NCBI GenBank assembly: GCA_039519185.1
Contig: CM076846.1
Location: forward strand, 72,691,799 to 72,755,798
DNA from: Astragalus membranaceus
Lineage: Eukaryota > Streptophyta > Magnoliopsida > Fabales > Fabaceae
Direction: 5' to 3'
Length of the DNA: 64,000 bases
Below the pieces are notes generated by a model. That model made no database searches, was not told the origin of the DNA, and saw only the letters and a program-made list of their open reading frames with translations. Every line of letters starts with the position of its first letter. Position 1 is the stretch's first letter. The position numbers and the translations under genes are program-made. Shown here piece by piece: positions 35,501-47,800 of this stretch.

Positions 35501-36160
35501 GATGGTCCTCTTTCGGTGGTCAAAGAGTATCACACATTTTTTGTGAATGGCTACAAGTTTCATACGCACTCATGGACGGAAGGCAAAGCAACTATTAACA
35601 GCGGAGTTTATGTAAAAGGGGTCAATGAAGGAGGTGAAGATGATTTTTACGGTGTGATTCAACACATTTATGAGCTAGAGTACAATGCTTTAGACTACAC
35701 TAAAACTGTAGTGCTATTTTATTGTAACTGGTTTGATCCATCGGCTAGAGGCACTAAAATGGATCTAAAGTATAATAGAGTGGACATACGAATGGATAGA
35801 AGATATCCATCGTTTGATCCGTTTATAATGGCACAGAATGTGAGACAAGTGTACTATGTTCCTTATCCATCAACTCGAAGGGACAAGCGAGGTTGGTGTG
35901 TCGCAATCAAGACAAAGCCAAGGGGTCGCATTGAAGCAGATGAGCCAGTGGAAGAAGTTCCCTATCAGACGGATGATATGTCACCTGTAAATGAAGTTAA
36001 TGAAGTTGAGTTGATTTCTAACTTACGTGATTTTGAAAACTCTGGTGAAGAAGTAGACCCAAATAACTTGGCAGGAGAAGACTCACATGAGGTTACAGTT
36101 GATGAAGATGATGAAGATGAAGATGAAGAAGATGATGAAGCAGAATGGGCAGAAGATTAG
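32531..36160 (+). pseudogene. CACTA-1 TNP2-like transposase, one nonsense codon
   Basis: This protein would catalyse excision and insertion of CACTA ends. Four exons are deduced from splice signals and CACTA-2: 32531-34815, 34900-35202, 35282-35366 and 35450-36160. Domains: N-terminal transposase-associated zinc-binding segment (MYDRLF start, CPCVKCE); Transposase_21 core (NLPPEM, IPGPENPK, GMLSGWQTHG); DUF4218-like (CHVFMECLLPIAF); DUF4216-like (VLFYCNWFD); and a very acidic C-terminal tail. TAG at 33167-33169 replaces a Lys codon kept in CACTA-2. The family start (ATG 32502) is put out of frame by a 1-bp loss near 32529, so translation would need ATG 32531 or 32450. The rest is open. Confidence 0.88.
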
Positions 36161-36372
36161 ATAATTAAGACTTGTGTTTTTGTAATGTTATATAATTAAG
36201 ACTTGTGTTTTTGTAATGTTATATAATTAAGATTTGTGTTTTTGTAATATTTTATAATTGATGTTTGTGTTTGAATTGCGTGTGAATTGTTTCATGAGTT
36301 GTTTTAAAAGTAATGTTGATGTTTTAGAAGTGATGTTTATGTTGATGTTTATGTTTTGTTTCCTCTGCAGCA

Positions 36373-39300
36373 TGGCATCAGGTGGAGGTGATGCATCACC
36401 ACCTAGACCACCCCGTGATCGTAAGGGGAAGACTATTGATGTCCCTGCACCCCGTCGTCGTAAGAAGAGGGTGATTCGTGTCCAGGACATAGATAGCTAT
36501 TCAGAGATTCCTATGACATCTACCCCTGCGTCGACACCCCAAGTACGTGCACGTACAGTCAGACAGTTGCATCCCACATTCACTCCTGATCCACAGTCAT
36601 CCAGAGTGAGATCATTTGAGAGTCCTCAGACACAGATGAAGCAGACCTCTGGAGTCAGGTCATTACATATTGGCTCTAGTTCATCGCCACATGTGACTCC
36701 TTCACCTACTCCATCTCCTCGGGATGTACCTGGTCGTACTTCTTCAGCTCGTGTGACTCCTTCACCTACTCCATCACCTCGGGATGTACCTGGTCGTACT
36801 TCTTCAGCACGTGTGACTCCTCCACCGTCACAAACTCCTCCATATCGTATGATTCCGGTACCGGGCATTCGTGTTATTCCTACTCCTACCCATTCGCCAG
36901 ATGCTGTGCCTACTCCTACCCATTCTCCAGCTGTGCTTACTCCTAGTCCTACCTATTCGCCATCACCGACAGAGGCATTTGCACATGGAGATGATGAGAT
37001 GCCTGATGATGATCAGATGCATGATGTTGAGGGGAGTCAGCGTGAGGAGGATGAGATGGAGGAGTTACCTGACGGGCGACCTGTCATCCGTGTTGAGCGT
37101 GGAGGGTACGTATAGTTTTTTATAACTTATATTTTTAATTGATTGTTTTTTATAACTTATATTTTTAATCACTTCAATTGTTTTAAATTCTGCAGGTTCC
37201 TTCCTTCAAAGGTAGCCGCTACGGCTATCCGTAAGACTATTCAGGAGTTGTACCACTATCCATGGGCTACTTGGCGTGGGCTTAATGAGCTTGAGCGAGA
37301 GCATTTTTTTAACGCTTTTAGAGTAAGTGTACCTTTTAACATATGCCTTTAAATAATTTGTTAAGTTATTTAATAACATATTGTCTTCTCTGTAGTCAAT
37401 AGCGGTCGTAGCGGCCGCTATAGCGGCATAGCGTTGCGTAGCGGTCCCTAGGTGCTACGCAATTTGCCGTTGTGTTGCAGTTTTGAGTAGCGGTCGTAGT
37501 GCCGCAAATGGCGGCCGCTATAGCGGCCAAATAGCGCTCGTAGCGGCCGCTACGATGAAATTTCATTAAAAAATCAGTTTTTCCGTCACTTTTAGTCATT
37601 CCCTCTTTTATTTAGGCTTTTTGATCAATTTTAGCAAACTGAAACAGTGAGCTTAATTTGTGCCTTTATTCCTCTTTCCAATTTGTCTTTCTTGCATTGT
37701 TTCGCTTCTGCATTCATTATTTTGCATGTTTCATTCATCTATGCTTCAATGTTTGTGTATTAATTTTGTGCATTCTTCTATTTTTGAGCTCTTAAAAGTT
37801 CTATTTTATTTTGTGCATACTGTTTTATTTTGTGCATTCTTTCCAATACTGTTTCCAATACTGTTTTATTTTGTGCATTCTTTCCAATACTGAATACTGA
37901 ATACTGTTTTATTTTTTCCCCTCTTTTATTCTGAATACTGATACCAATAAAGCTTGGCAATGGAATAGTCTTATCATGCATTTTCAGTTTACCAGCAGCA
38001 GTGCACTTAAAAACATCAGCAGCAGGAATACTGAATACTGAATACTGTTTTATTTTGTGCATTCTTTCCAATACTGAATACTGAATACTGTTTTATTTTT
38101 TCCCCTCTTTTATTCTGAATACTGATACTAATAAAGCTTGGCAATGGAATAGTCTTATCATGCATTTTCAGTTTACCAGCAGCAGTGCACTTAAAAACAT
38201 CAGCAGCAGGAATACTGAATACTGAATACTGTTTTATTTTTTCCCCTCTTTTATCATGCATTTATGATTAATTCTGAATACTTTTATGAACATCAGCAGC
38301 AGTGCACTTAAAAACATCAGCAGTGCACTTTTATGATTAATTATGAAAACATGTTTGTTTTTGAGTGTTTTTTGTTTTTTATGCAGAAGAAAGTTGGATG
38401 GCGTAAGTCTCAGGAGGCCGTCGTTGAGAAGCTTTTTCATAAGAAAGCTGCTGAACGACTCGCCGATATGCTCAATGATGTCCGTAGGCAGAGGAGTCAG
38501 CCTGGTTGGATGGGAGATCTAGTCTACTGTCACCTACAAGACCACTGGAATGATCCAAAATACTTGGCTAAGTGTGCGTAGAATAAGAAGAATAGGGCAT
38601 CAGAGAAAGGAGGAAGCGTACACACTGGAGGTTCTATCTCTATCTTGCAGCATGCAGAGAGATTGGTATATACTTCAACTTATCTTTTCATGTCATTATA
38701 ATTAATTATAATTTATCAATTAGAAACTTATGTTATCGATTATAGGCCAAGAAGTGGGGCCGAATGCCACATGTGGATGAGCTCCACCGCCACACTCATA
38801 TTAGGAGAGGCACGGGCGACTTTGTAGACGAGCGTCCTCGCATTACTCAGGTATATATCTCTTTTTAAGATAATTTCAATTTGAAAATATTATTTTACCA
38901 ATGACTAATTTTAACTTGTGTATTTAATAGGAGGAGTTCCACCGACGATTGTCTCAGTTAAGTATACCAGTCGATCCCGCTGAGCTAGAGAAGTTGAAAG
39001 AGGTGTTGTGGAAAGATACTGTTGGAGGCCCCTATAAGAGTCGCCTGTACGGGACAGGAGACATGTATACCAATTTGTTAGACTCTGGAGCTTCGACGAG
39101 CGCGGGCCTTTCCTCTGAGCACCTTAGGATCATCCGAGCATTGACAACGCAGGTTGCACAATATCAGGAGCATGCTGCACGACAGGAGCAGCAGCTTGCA
39201 CGACAGCAGCATCTACTTGACCATGTATATAATCATGTCAGGATTCCAGTACCTCCACCTGAGTCGCAACCGCCCGAGCAGGACCACCCCCCCGCCCAGC

Positions 39301-39383
39301 ATGGCCAGCCTGCGGACCAGGACCAGGACCTGGATGATGGAGGTGGTGATGACATAGACCATGCTTATGAGAAGGGTTATTGA
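36373..39383 (+). pseudogene. CACTA-1 second gene, Transposase_24-like, one stop
   Basis: This resembles the Ptta/En/Spm Transposase_24 family, the accessory DNA-binding partner of the transposase. The ATG (36373) directly follows an acceptor CTCTGCAG, suggesting expression by splicing from the transposase promoter, as En/Spm does. Exons: 36373-37105, 37196-37322, 38387-38665, 38746-38850 and 38931-39383. The N-terminal third is K/R- then S/T/P-rich and carries two exact copies of a 20-residue unit beginning TPSPTPSPRDVPG. The conserved core includes LYHYPWATW and KKVGWRKSQEA. The C-terminus is Q-rich (coiled coil, RQEQQLARQQ), then P- and D-rich. TAG at 38579-38581 breaks exon 3; CACTA-2 has a sense codon there. 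Confidence 0.82.
37323..38386 (+). mobile_element. Expanded intron with an inserted repeat-rich segment
   Basis: The matching intron in CACTA-2 is 106 bp (49456-49561) but here it is 1064 bp. The extra DNA begins near 37395. Its first part (37395-37560) is packed with AGCGGCCGCT-type palindromes. It continues with a 185-bp unit present about two and a half times (37905-38090, 38090-38270 and a shortened third). The unit contains 'cttggcaatggaatagtctt', 'ccagcagcagtgcac' and 'gaatactgaatactg' phrases. An insertion is clear, but its family and exact ends are not. Confidence 0.7.
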
Positions 39384-40629
39384 TGGCATCTAGGTAATTT
39401 GTCGTTGTTTGGCACTTGTTGAATTAGTTTTAAATGGTCTCGCTTTTGGACTTAGTTTATGTGATTTTTAGTTACATTGGTTTGGAAATATAAGTTAGTA
39501 TATGTGATATTTAGTTATATTGGTTTGGAATTATAAGCTAGTTGAAATTATTTGGTTTGGATTGAATTTCTAGTGAATTGGTAGGCTGAGTCTGAATTAA
39601 ATTGGCAGGGAAGTAAACAGGTTGCTGAAAATGGTTGCTGAAAATTATAAACTGTGAATTGGAGTGAATTATAAATTGTGAATTATAAACTGTGAATTGG
39701 AGTAAATTGGCAGGGAAGTAAACAGGTTGCTGAAACAGGTTGCTGAAAATGGTTGCTGAAAATTATAAACAGGTTGCAGTGAATTGGAATTATAAACTGT
39801 TGTGTTTGCAAAATGTAAACAGGTTGCTGTAAACATTAAATTTTTTGTCTTGTGTTTGCTGAAAATGAGTACTAGGATATAATGGAGGTGCAAATGCAAT
39901 GAATATGAATATGAATATTCATAGTCATAACAACCTTGCTTCTTCTATTGAGTCTTTGAGTTCTATGAATCAGGACTTGCACTGGAAGCTGCAGCAGCAA
40001 AGATTAGCTACGCTTTTTGGAGGAGAAAACCAGAAAGAAAACAACAGTGTTTCACTTGAGAATGGGAACCAACTGGAGTGGTAATGCAACCAACTGGAGT
40101 CCTGGACCTGCTCATGATAATGCAACCAACTGGAGTCTTATGGTACTTAGGAAGATGAAATTAATGAATAGGCCAACTCTTTTAATTATTTGTAGACAGA
40201 CTCCTTTAATTATATCTTAGTTAATTATGTATTGTTCTTTACAGTGAACACTGTTTATTGGCTCTCAAGCAAATTAACTAGTATTATGCCAAGCAAATTT
40301 ACTGACATTGTTGAATCTAATCTAATTGATTATGCTAATTTGTTTGGATCTAGTCTTATATGTGGGTTCTATGCAATTACTTATTGTACCCATTGGATTA
40401 TCTTAAGTGCTCAATTTGGGGCCGGTTGGACTTTTCGAGGTATTTGACATTTGAAATGTTCAAATGGTTTATTGAAATTTTCTTAAGTTTAGGATGATAC
40501 CTCTTTCGATTTCATAGATCTTTGAATTAATTATAGGCTAGTTAGCTGAGTCTGAATGGGCAGGAAAGCAAAATAGAATGGAGCTGTCTGAATGTAATGG
40601 AAGGATTTTGGAAAATTATTTATCACTTC
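39384..40629 (+). other. 3' non-coding part of CACTA-1
   Basis: No gene is seen. It has decayed tandem repeats of 'ggcagggaagtaaacaggttgctgaaaatgg' type at 39600-39840. The phrase 'ccaactggagt' occurs three times at 40068-40140. The rest is AT-rich. Confidence 0.6.
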
Positions 40630-40944
40630 GTACCGACGGAATTTCCGACGGAATTTTCTTGGAAATTTATGAGGGATATTTCCCCGGGATTTGCGAGGGA
40701 CGTTTCCGAGGGATTTGCGAGGGATATTTCCGAGGGTTTTGCGAGGGATATTTCCGAGGGATTTGCGAGGGATTTGCGACGGAAACGTTTCCGAGGGAAA
40801 TTTCCGTCGGAAATCGTTTGCGAGGACCATTTATCCCATTGAATTTGGTCCGTCGGAAATTCCGTCGGAAACGTGAATTAGCGACCGATTTTCCTGCTTT
40901 TCCGAGGGAATTTTCCCTCGGAGATCACCGAAATTCTTGTAGTG
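40630..40944. repeat. Right subterminal repeat array of CACTA-1
   Basis: About five copies of a 24-bp unit (gcgagggatatttccgagg type) lie at 40680-40790. Further ttccgtcgg/ttccgacgg words lead into the terminal ATTCTTGTAGTG. Frames crossing this array give CEGYFRGI-like peptides that are only translated repeats. Confidence 0.88.
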
Positions 40945-40947
40945 GGA

Positions 40948-41178
40948 GCGGTTATGTTATGTTAGCAGTTATTATGTTTTCTATGTTATTAGAAGTGTAT
41001 TGCAGTAGTCGGGTACTCACGATAGATGTTGTGAGAATTGTAATCACCTTGTGGAGACAGAGAGAGGGAAATCTTTCTCCTTTTCCTGAGTAGCCTTGGC
41101 TCTGGTTGTATGCGTGTTTTCTGATTCTGGATTAAAGTAATTTCCATTTCCTCTTTATTTTTATAATCTGCTCTCTCA
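40948..41178 (+). mobile_element. Right part of the gypsy 5' LTR
   Basis: This continues the LTR interrupted by CACTA-1 and ends ...CTCTCTCA. The next bases, aagTGGTCTGACC, are a decayed candidate for a TGGTATCAGAGC-like primer-binding site. A gag ATG follows at 41203. Confidence 0.5.
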
Positions 41179-41202
41179 AAGTGGTCTGACCTGCTGCTGT
41201 TC

Positions 41203-41433
41203 ATGCCACCAAAGATGACAGACAGAGTAACTGTCATGGAAAGCCGTTATATTATTTGGAGTCTGAGCTTTTAAGGAGGCGCTTCTAACAGAAATGAAAC
41301 AACTGATGGATAACCAAGCTACACGTGCGAGTACGCCATCAAGTGTCGTCGCATCTTCATCTTCTTTGGACGAGTTTCGCCTATCCGCGAAGAAGGTGGA
41401 ACTTCCTTCCTTCGACATGGAGGATCCTATTGC
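41203..41433 (+). pseudogene. Gypsy gag N-terminus, cut by CACTA-2
   Basis: A start (MTDRVTVMESR-type residues after ATG 41203) is followed by a frame break. Then comes ETTDG/MKQLMDNQ...SSSLDEFRLSAKKVELPSFDMEDPIA, ending at the insertion site. VELPSFDGEDP is a very common motif at the start of the Retrotrans_gag domain in plant gypsy elements. The continuation lies after CACTA-2 at 54757. Confidence 0.8.
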
Positions 41434-41469
41434 GTGCACTATAAGAATAAGCCTATATTGCCACCAACA

Positions 41470-41690
41470 TTTCCCATGGAGAACTATCTGTCGCTAATTT
41501 GCAATGGATTTGCGACGGCTTTCCGACGACGAGTGAGATTGGGCATTGGCGCTAACAATCCCGTTCATAATTTGCGATGAAAAGGCATGTTGGTCACTAA
41601 TTTGCGACGGAAGAGGATGTTGGTCGCGAATTTGCGACGGAGGGTTAGTCGCAAGCCCGTCGCAAATGTTAATTATAATTTTTATTCACG
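41470..41690. repeat. Left subterminal repeats of CACTA-2
   Basis: Repeated words gtcgctaatttgcgacgg and variants (tttgcgacgga, gtcgcaa) occur at short spacing on both strands. The same words form the right array (54325-54735). Confidence 0.8.
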
Positions 41691-41908
41691 CGAACCCTAT
41701 TATCTCTTCTCTCAGACACAACACAGAACACAACACTCCTCTCGCGTTCTCCGCGCCGCCTTACTCCTCTCGCGTTCTCACGCCGTTCTCCGCCCCGCCT
41801 CGCTGTGCACTCCGTTCGCGAACTCGTCGCCACCACTCCACCCTCCGGCGCGCGTCTCTTCTTTGGTCGTGGCTCACAATTTCGTCGCTGTTTGTCTTCT
41901 CTACCAGG

Positions 41909-44797
41909 TAAATCACCTTCCCTTTTCTCTTAGACCTATAAATCTTCTAGTTTCTGTTAGGTTGGTTCATGTGATGCGTTTTAGGGTTTTGAATTCTACA
42001 TTATGCATTTTAGGGATTCAAGTCATTTTAGGATTTTGAAAGTTTTTGATTTCTGTTTTACGATGGGTTACAGGGTGGTAAATCAATAAAAGCACTGGTC
42101 GAATGTTTATTTTTTGTTTTGTGTTCAAATCATTTTTGCAGATGTCAAAGTGTTGCTTTGAATTGTTTGCTTTTTTTTTATCAAATTTGAATTGTTTGCT
42201 TTAGAATCAATGTAGCCTAATTAAATCTTCTCTTTACTTTGCATGAACTGAAATTGGACATACGAGTCAAATGTGTCAATGCTCTTGAAACCCTTGTTAG
42301 TATTGTGGTTTAACACTCTTTTTTTACTAAAAAAATTGGATGATACAGACTTGTGAATGTTGGTTTTTCTGAACTAAACAACAATTCTTCAAAAAATGCA
42401 ATCATCAAAGCTGAGAAAGAACAACAGCAAATAGGTAGATATATGTCTAAAAGAAATTGCTTCTTCTTTTTCTTCAAGTAGAAAAAATTGGTACTGCCTG
42501 CCGTTTTTCCATCTATAGAAGAAATTGCTTCTTCTTTTTCTTCGAGTATCTCCTTTTCCTTTCTCTCTTCTTGACTTCTGTTTTTCTTTTCTAATTTTAC
42601 TATTTCTAATGTTTTATTTCAACCCCTTCTTTCATTTCGCATCTCTGTCATTCACTCTATTATTTCATTTCACATCTTCTCTATATTTGGTTCTATGACC
42701 CTCTATTTGTTATTCTTTTCTTATTCTATTAACCTCTGTTTTTTATTATTTCGTTAAGCACAACCCCTATTTTTCTTTTGTTTCTGTTTGCATATTTAAC
42801 TTTGTTTTAGTCTTTTGTTTCTGTTTAAAATCTGTTCTGTGACAATCTGTGTAATATGTGATAATAATTTTACAATCTATTCTTTTACGGTAATAAACTG
42901 TTCTGTTTTGTTTTGTTAAAGAATGAAGAAGACATCATGGGTGAACATGATTTTGTCTTGAAAGATTTACTTTAGATTTCTAAGTGTTTATGTCATTATG
43001 TCTTTTGGCACTTTTTGTTGAAAACTTGTGTTTTGGAATTGCCATTTGAAGTTATTACTTGTTAAGTTGTGGTATTTTGAATTATGTATGACTTGTTAAG
43101 TTGTAGTACTTTGAATTATGTATGACTTTCTTATTAGTATTTTGAATTTAAGCTTATTAATGGTGTTTTATATGCATAAATATGAATTTATATGCACATC
43201 TATATAAGTTTGTAAAATATGTAGACTCTTACAAATCGTGTTACGACTCTACGAGTTACGACTTTTAGATCCCCTCCCGAGTTCACGTAGAAACTCGAAT
43301 TTAACTACCTTGGTTATGGTTCATTTTAACACTTGAACACTTGTTAGCTTTAGTTGAATTGAATTTCCGCTTTTATATTAGTTATGTTAGTTTCTGTTAG
43401 TTATGGTACATTATGACACTTGAACACTTGTTAGTTTTTTTTTTTGATTGAATTGAATTCAGAATTCGAATTCTATGGTTTGGCAGGAAATTAATGGATA
43501 TTGTAAAGGGTAAGTAACAAAATAGTTATGCTCAGAATATGATGTTTCACATTATCGACGAAAATCCCGTTGGAAACATTTGTTAGTAATTTGCTTGATC
43601 ACTCCTAATTCTAAACTTCATACTCATCCTCATGCAGCTATGACTACTACTCATGACTATAAATCCCATCAAATATCGAGACCTAACTAGGTCAGCAATG
43701 GTGTCCCCAACATGCTCTGTCAAAACCAACTAAGTCAGTCACCCAAAAGCCACTTAGTGGAAAAATGATTTAGTTGATCTAGTATTGATTATAAAAAACC
43801 TATTATTGAAATATGTATATCTTTTAACTTTAACTTTAACTTTAACCTTTGATAGTGGGTGCAGTCGGACAGTCAATCATGCTATTATGAATTGTTGCTT
43901 TATAATAAACTTGTAGTCTCTTTGTCTTGTTTTTCTTCTTCACGCTTTGCAAAGGAAGCCGGACTTTGTCTTAGGATATATATATATATATGTATATACA
44001 CACTGCTGTTTTGTAATGTTGTTATTGATAATCATTTGTTGAATTATGCATTGAAACCTTCAAAGTTCATGACTCTAACCCATATATGCATTGATCCATC
44101 ATTATTTTTGGTATTCTTGCAGATATTCTATTTGGTTAGATTTGGCTTGTTTTGCTTGGAGTCTCTCTTCTAAGCTTGTGGGTGCTTTAGGTGAGAGACC
44201 ATTTAATTGATCTACTATTTCTTATGCACCTGTGAACCATAGATACAATGCACACATGATAATTTTATATTTTTCCTATGTTCAATGCAATGCATTACAT
44301 TTTTTTTATTGTTACACATTATTTCCTCACTTTCACACTACCATAATGACTGGTGTGTGATATTGCTAAATGGGAGTAATCATTTTCTTAATGAGTTTAG
44401 CTTGTTTCTGATTTAAGGTACTAGTTCGACAATCAAGTATACTATGGTCAATTTTTTTTTAGCTTATACTACTAGGGAGTTGTTCAAATTTTACTTGGAT
44501 GAATTGAAAACTATGCTACTGGTTTAGTAAGGCCAAGTTTTTACACCAATTATACATATTAGATTTCTAAATTCTTTATCCTTTTTGATGAAGAAATTGT
44601 GAATTGGATTGCATGTCAATAAAACATGAATAGAGCAGACCTTTAGGGAGTGATTGAGTTCAGTATTTGGGATTGATTTTGGAAGTTATTATTGTCTTTG
44701 TCTAAGTATTTGACCTAAGTAGCCTGAGTTGTTTAAATATGTAGCTTCTTAGTTGTTAGAAGTGGTTGATTTTGTTTTTATTTTAGGATATTAGCTT

Positions 44798-44862
<65 letters not shown>

Positions 44863-44876
44863 TGACAATTGTGCAG
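41909..44876 (+). other. Long 5'UTR intron of CACTA-2 transposase gene
   Basis: A CT-rich leader (41700-41908) ends at a donor (CTACCAG|GTAAATC), and the acceptor ATTGTGCAG ends at 44876. The interval is AT-rich with no gene and contains a (CT)n tract at 44802-44856. Unlike CACTA-1 it has no HD-Zip fragment. Confidence 0.5.
44802..44856. repeat. (CT)n microsatellite before the CACTA-2 transposase
   Basis: About 27 CT units end 20 bp before the splice acceptor of the coding exon, so they form an extreme polypyrimidine tract. The matching place in CACTA-1 has only a loose CT-rich stretch. Confidence 0.95.
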
Positions 44877-44877
44877 A

Positions 44878-47800
44878 ATGGAATTTCCTCCTTCGCACCG
44901 CCTTTGGATGTATGATAGGTTGTTTCCAAAAAAAGCGGGTTTGAAACAATCTTTTGTAGATGGCGTGTGGGAGTTTATTCTTTTTGCAATGACACAAGAA
45001 CAATTTAGAGTTGAAGGGGGGATTCGATGTCCGTGCGTCAAATGCGAATGGGGAAAGATTAGGAATCCATCGGAGGTCATTGATCACTTGAAGAAAGTTG
45101 GGTTTAGGCCTAATTATTGGATTTGGACAAGTAATGGTGAGAAAGGGTTTGATGTCGTCCCATTGGTTGGCAAAAATTGCAGGGGTGCTGCAAGTAATTC
45201 CGCGGATATATGATGTGGTGAACAAATCAACTTGATGCAGAATATGGTTTGTCACGGTCATGGGGTGAATGTGTCATTCGAGGAGGAGCAATATGATAAC
45301 ATGGAAGATCTTCTGAATGAGCAAGCACAGAGATTCTATAATATGTTGTTAGATGCAAACAAACCATTGTTTGAAGGGTCATCAAAGTCAAAGTTATCGA
45401 TTTGTGCAAAGCTTTTAGCTCTCAAATCGTTGAGTAATACATCTGAGGTGGGACTGAACTTGATATGTGATATGATGTCAGGCGTGACACCTATGAATGA
45501 AAATTTTCCAAAGAATTTTCACGAGGTTAAGAGCTTAGTTTCTAAGTTCGGATTGGAAGCTAGAAGGATCGATTGCTGTCCGGAAGGTCACATGCTGTAT
45601 TATGACAATGAGTTTGGGAAAAAACTTGAATACAAATTTTGTAATGCGCCGAGGTATCATGCTCGCAAAAGGGGGACTAGTAGTAAGAATAAACCAGTTC
45701 CAGTGAAGTCAATGTTCTATTTGCCAATAATTCCAAGGTTGCAGAGAATGTTTGCATCCGAGCACATTGTAGGGAATATGACGTGGCATTTTGAGAATAA
45801 ATGTCCCGGTGTGTTGTGTCATCCGTCTGATGGGGAAGAATGGAAACACTTTGATCGGGTACAACCCGAGTTTCCAGCGGATCCACGCAACGTACGACTT
45901 GGGTTATGCTCTGATGGTTTTACGCCATATACCCAAGCATCGGCTTCGCCATATTCTTGCTGGCCCGTTATTGTTACCCCGTACAACCTTCCCCCTGAGA
46001 TGTTCATGACTAAACCTTACATGTTTTTGACCTGTCTGATACCTGGCCCAGAAAATCCAAAACAGGCATTGACATCTATTTAGAACCACTAATTGATGAT
46101 TTGAAGAGGTTGTGGGATGGTGTATCAACTTACGATTACGCACGGAAGGAAAATTTTATGATGAAAGCCGCTTTGATGTGGACCATTAATGACTTCCCTG
46201 CTTATGGCATGTTGTCTGGTTGGCAAACTCATGGTAAATTAGCATGTCCACATTGTATGGAGCATACAAAGGCATTTACCTTGAAACACGGGGGTAAGAG
46301 TTCTTGGTTTGACTCGCATCGTAGGTTTTTACCATATGATAATGCATTTAGAAGGAACAAGAATGCATTTAAGAAGAAGGAAGTTCAAAATGATGAGCCG
46401 CCTCCTCGGTTGACTCCAGACCAGGTTTGGGGTAGAGTTAGAGATTTGCCCAAAATCACAGATGATCCCCTTGTTGCTCGATTTCATGGTTATGGACAAG
46501 CGCATAATTGGACAAAGAGGAGTATCTTTTGGGATATCCCATATTGGAAAGATAATTTATTGAGGCACAATCTTGATGTGATCCACATAGAGAAGAATTT
46601 TTTTGACAATATATTTAACACAGTGATGAACATAACGGGAAAAACAAAAGGACAATGATAAGGCGAGATTGGACGTTGCTCCTTACTGCAACCGAAAGGA
46701 CTTAAATTTGAAGCCACAAGCTAATGGAAAGATGCTCAAACCCAAATTAAAGCATGTTACACATTAACTATCGAGCAAACAAATTCAGTTTATCAATGGA
46801 TAAAAGAACTGAAATTCCCAGATGGATATTCTTCTAATTTGGCAAGATGTGTTGATGTGAATAAGAGAAGAATGATTGGGATGAAAAGCCATGATTGCAT
46901 TTATTTATGGAATGTTTACTCCCTATTGCATTTAGTTCTTTACCGGCGCATGTTCTAAATACTCTAACTGAAGTGAGTCAATTTTTTAAGGATTTGTGTT
47001 CTACGTCTTTAAGAGATGTTGACCTTGTTAGGATGGAACAGAACATTTCATTCATTCTATGTAAGATGGAGAGAGTATTTCCACCCGGTTTCTTTGATTC
47101 TATGGAGCATCTCCCCGTTCATCTAGCATATGAAGCAAGACTTGGTGGCCCAGTTCAGTACAGGTTGTTGTATCCATTTGAAAGGTATCATTTTGAGAAC
47201 ATATTCATTTTTTTCCATTTGAGGTCAGTATAATTTTCCATCTAATCAAGTTGTTTTATAGATTCATGGGTGATTCTAAACGATCGGTGAAAAACAAGGT
47301 GAGAGCTGAAGGATCGATTTGTGCATCATACCTACACCGCGAAATAACCCACTTTTGCTCACATTATTTCACCAACTTCACGTTGAGAAATAAAAGGAAT
47401 GAAATGCAAAATGATTGTGTTAGACACTCATTAATGTTATCGGTCTTCAACCAATCTGGTCGCCATTCTGGGAAGGAGTCGATTCATTGGTTAACGGATG
47501 CGGAGTATAAGTCAGCTCATGTTCATGTGTTGAACAATTGCATTGAACTTAAACCATACATTGAGTACGTATATAAATATTTTCATTCAATTAATTGTTC
47601 ATATCTGTCAGCTCATTTAGTACATATCATCTAATTTGATCAGGTCATTCTTGTTGTCTGAAGACATAAGAGATGATCAGGCATCTGCTTATATATATGA
47701 AAATTTTCCAAAATGGTTTCAAGAAAAAGTAAGTGTTGAGTTACTTGTTCCTCAACCTTAATCATATGTTCGTCACGAAATAACTTGTTTGTATGTCACG

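Noticed and set aside
37778..38261. Minus-strand frames with repeated 'IKQYSVFSI' peptide
   Set aside because: They arise from the 185-bp tandem repeat within an intron insertion.
40578..41093. Frame with CEGYFRGICEGYFRG repeats
   Set aside because: It is a translated subterminal repeat array of CACTA-1.
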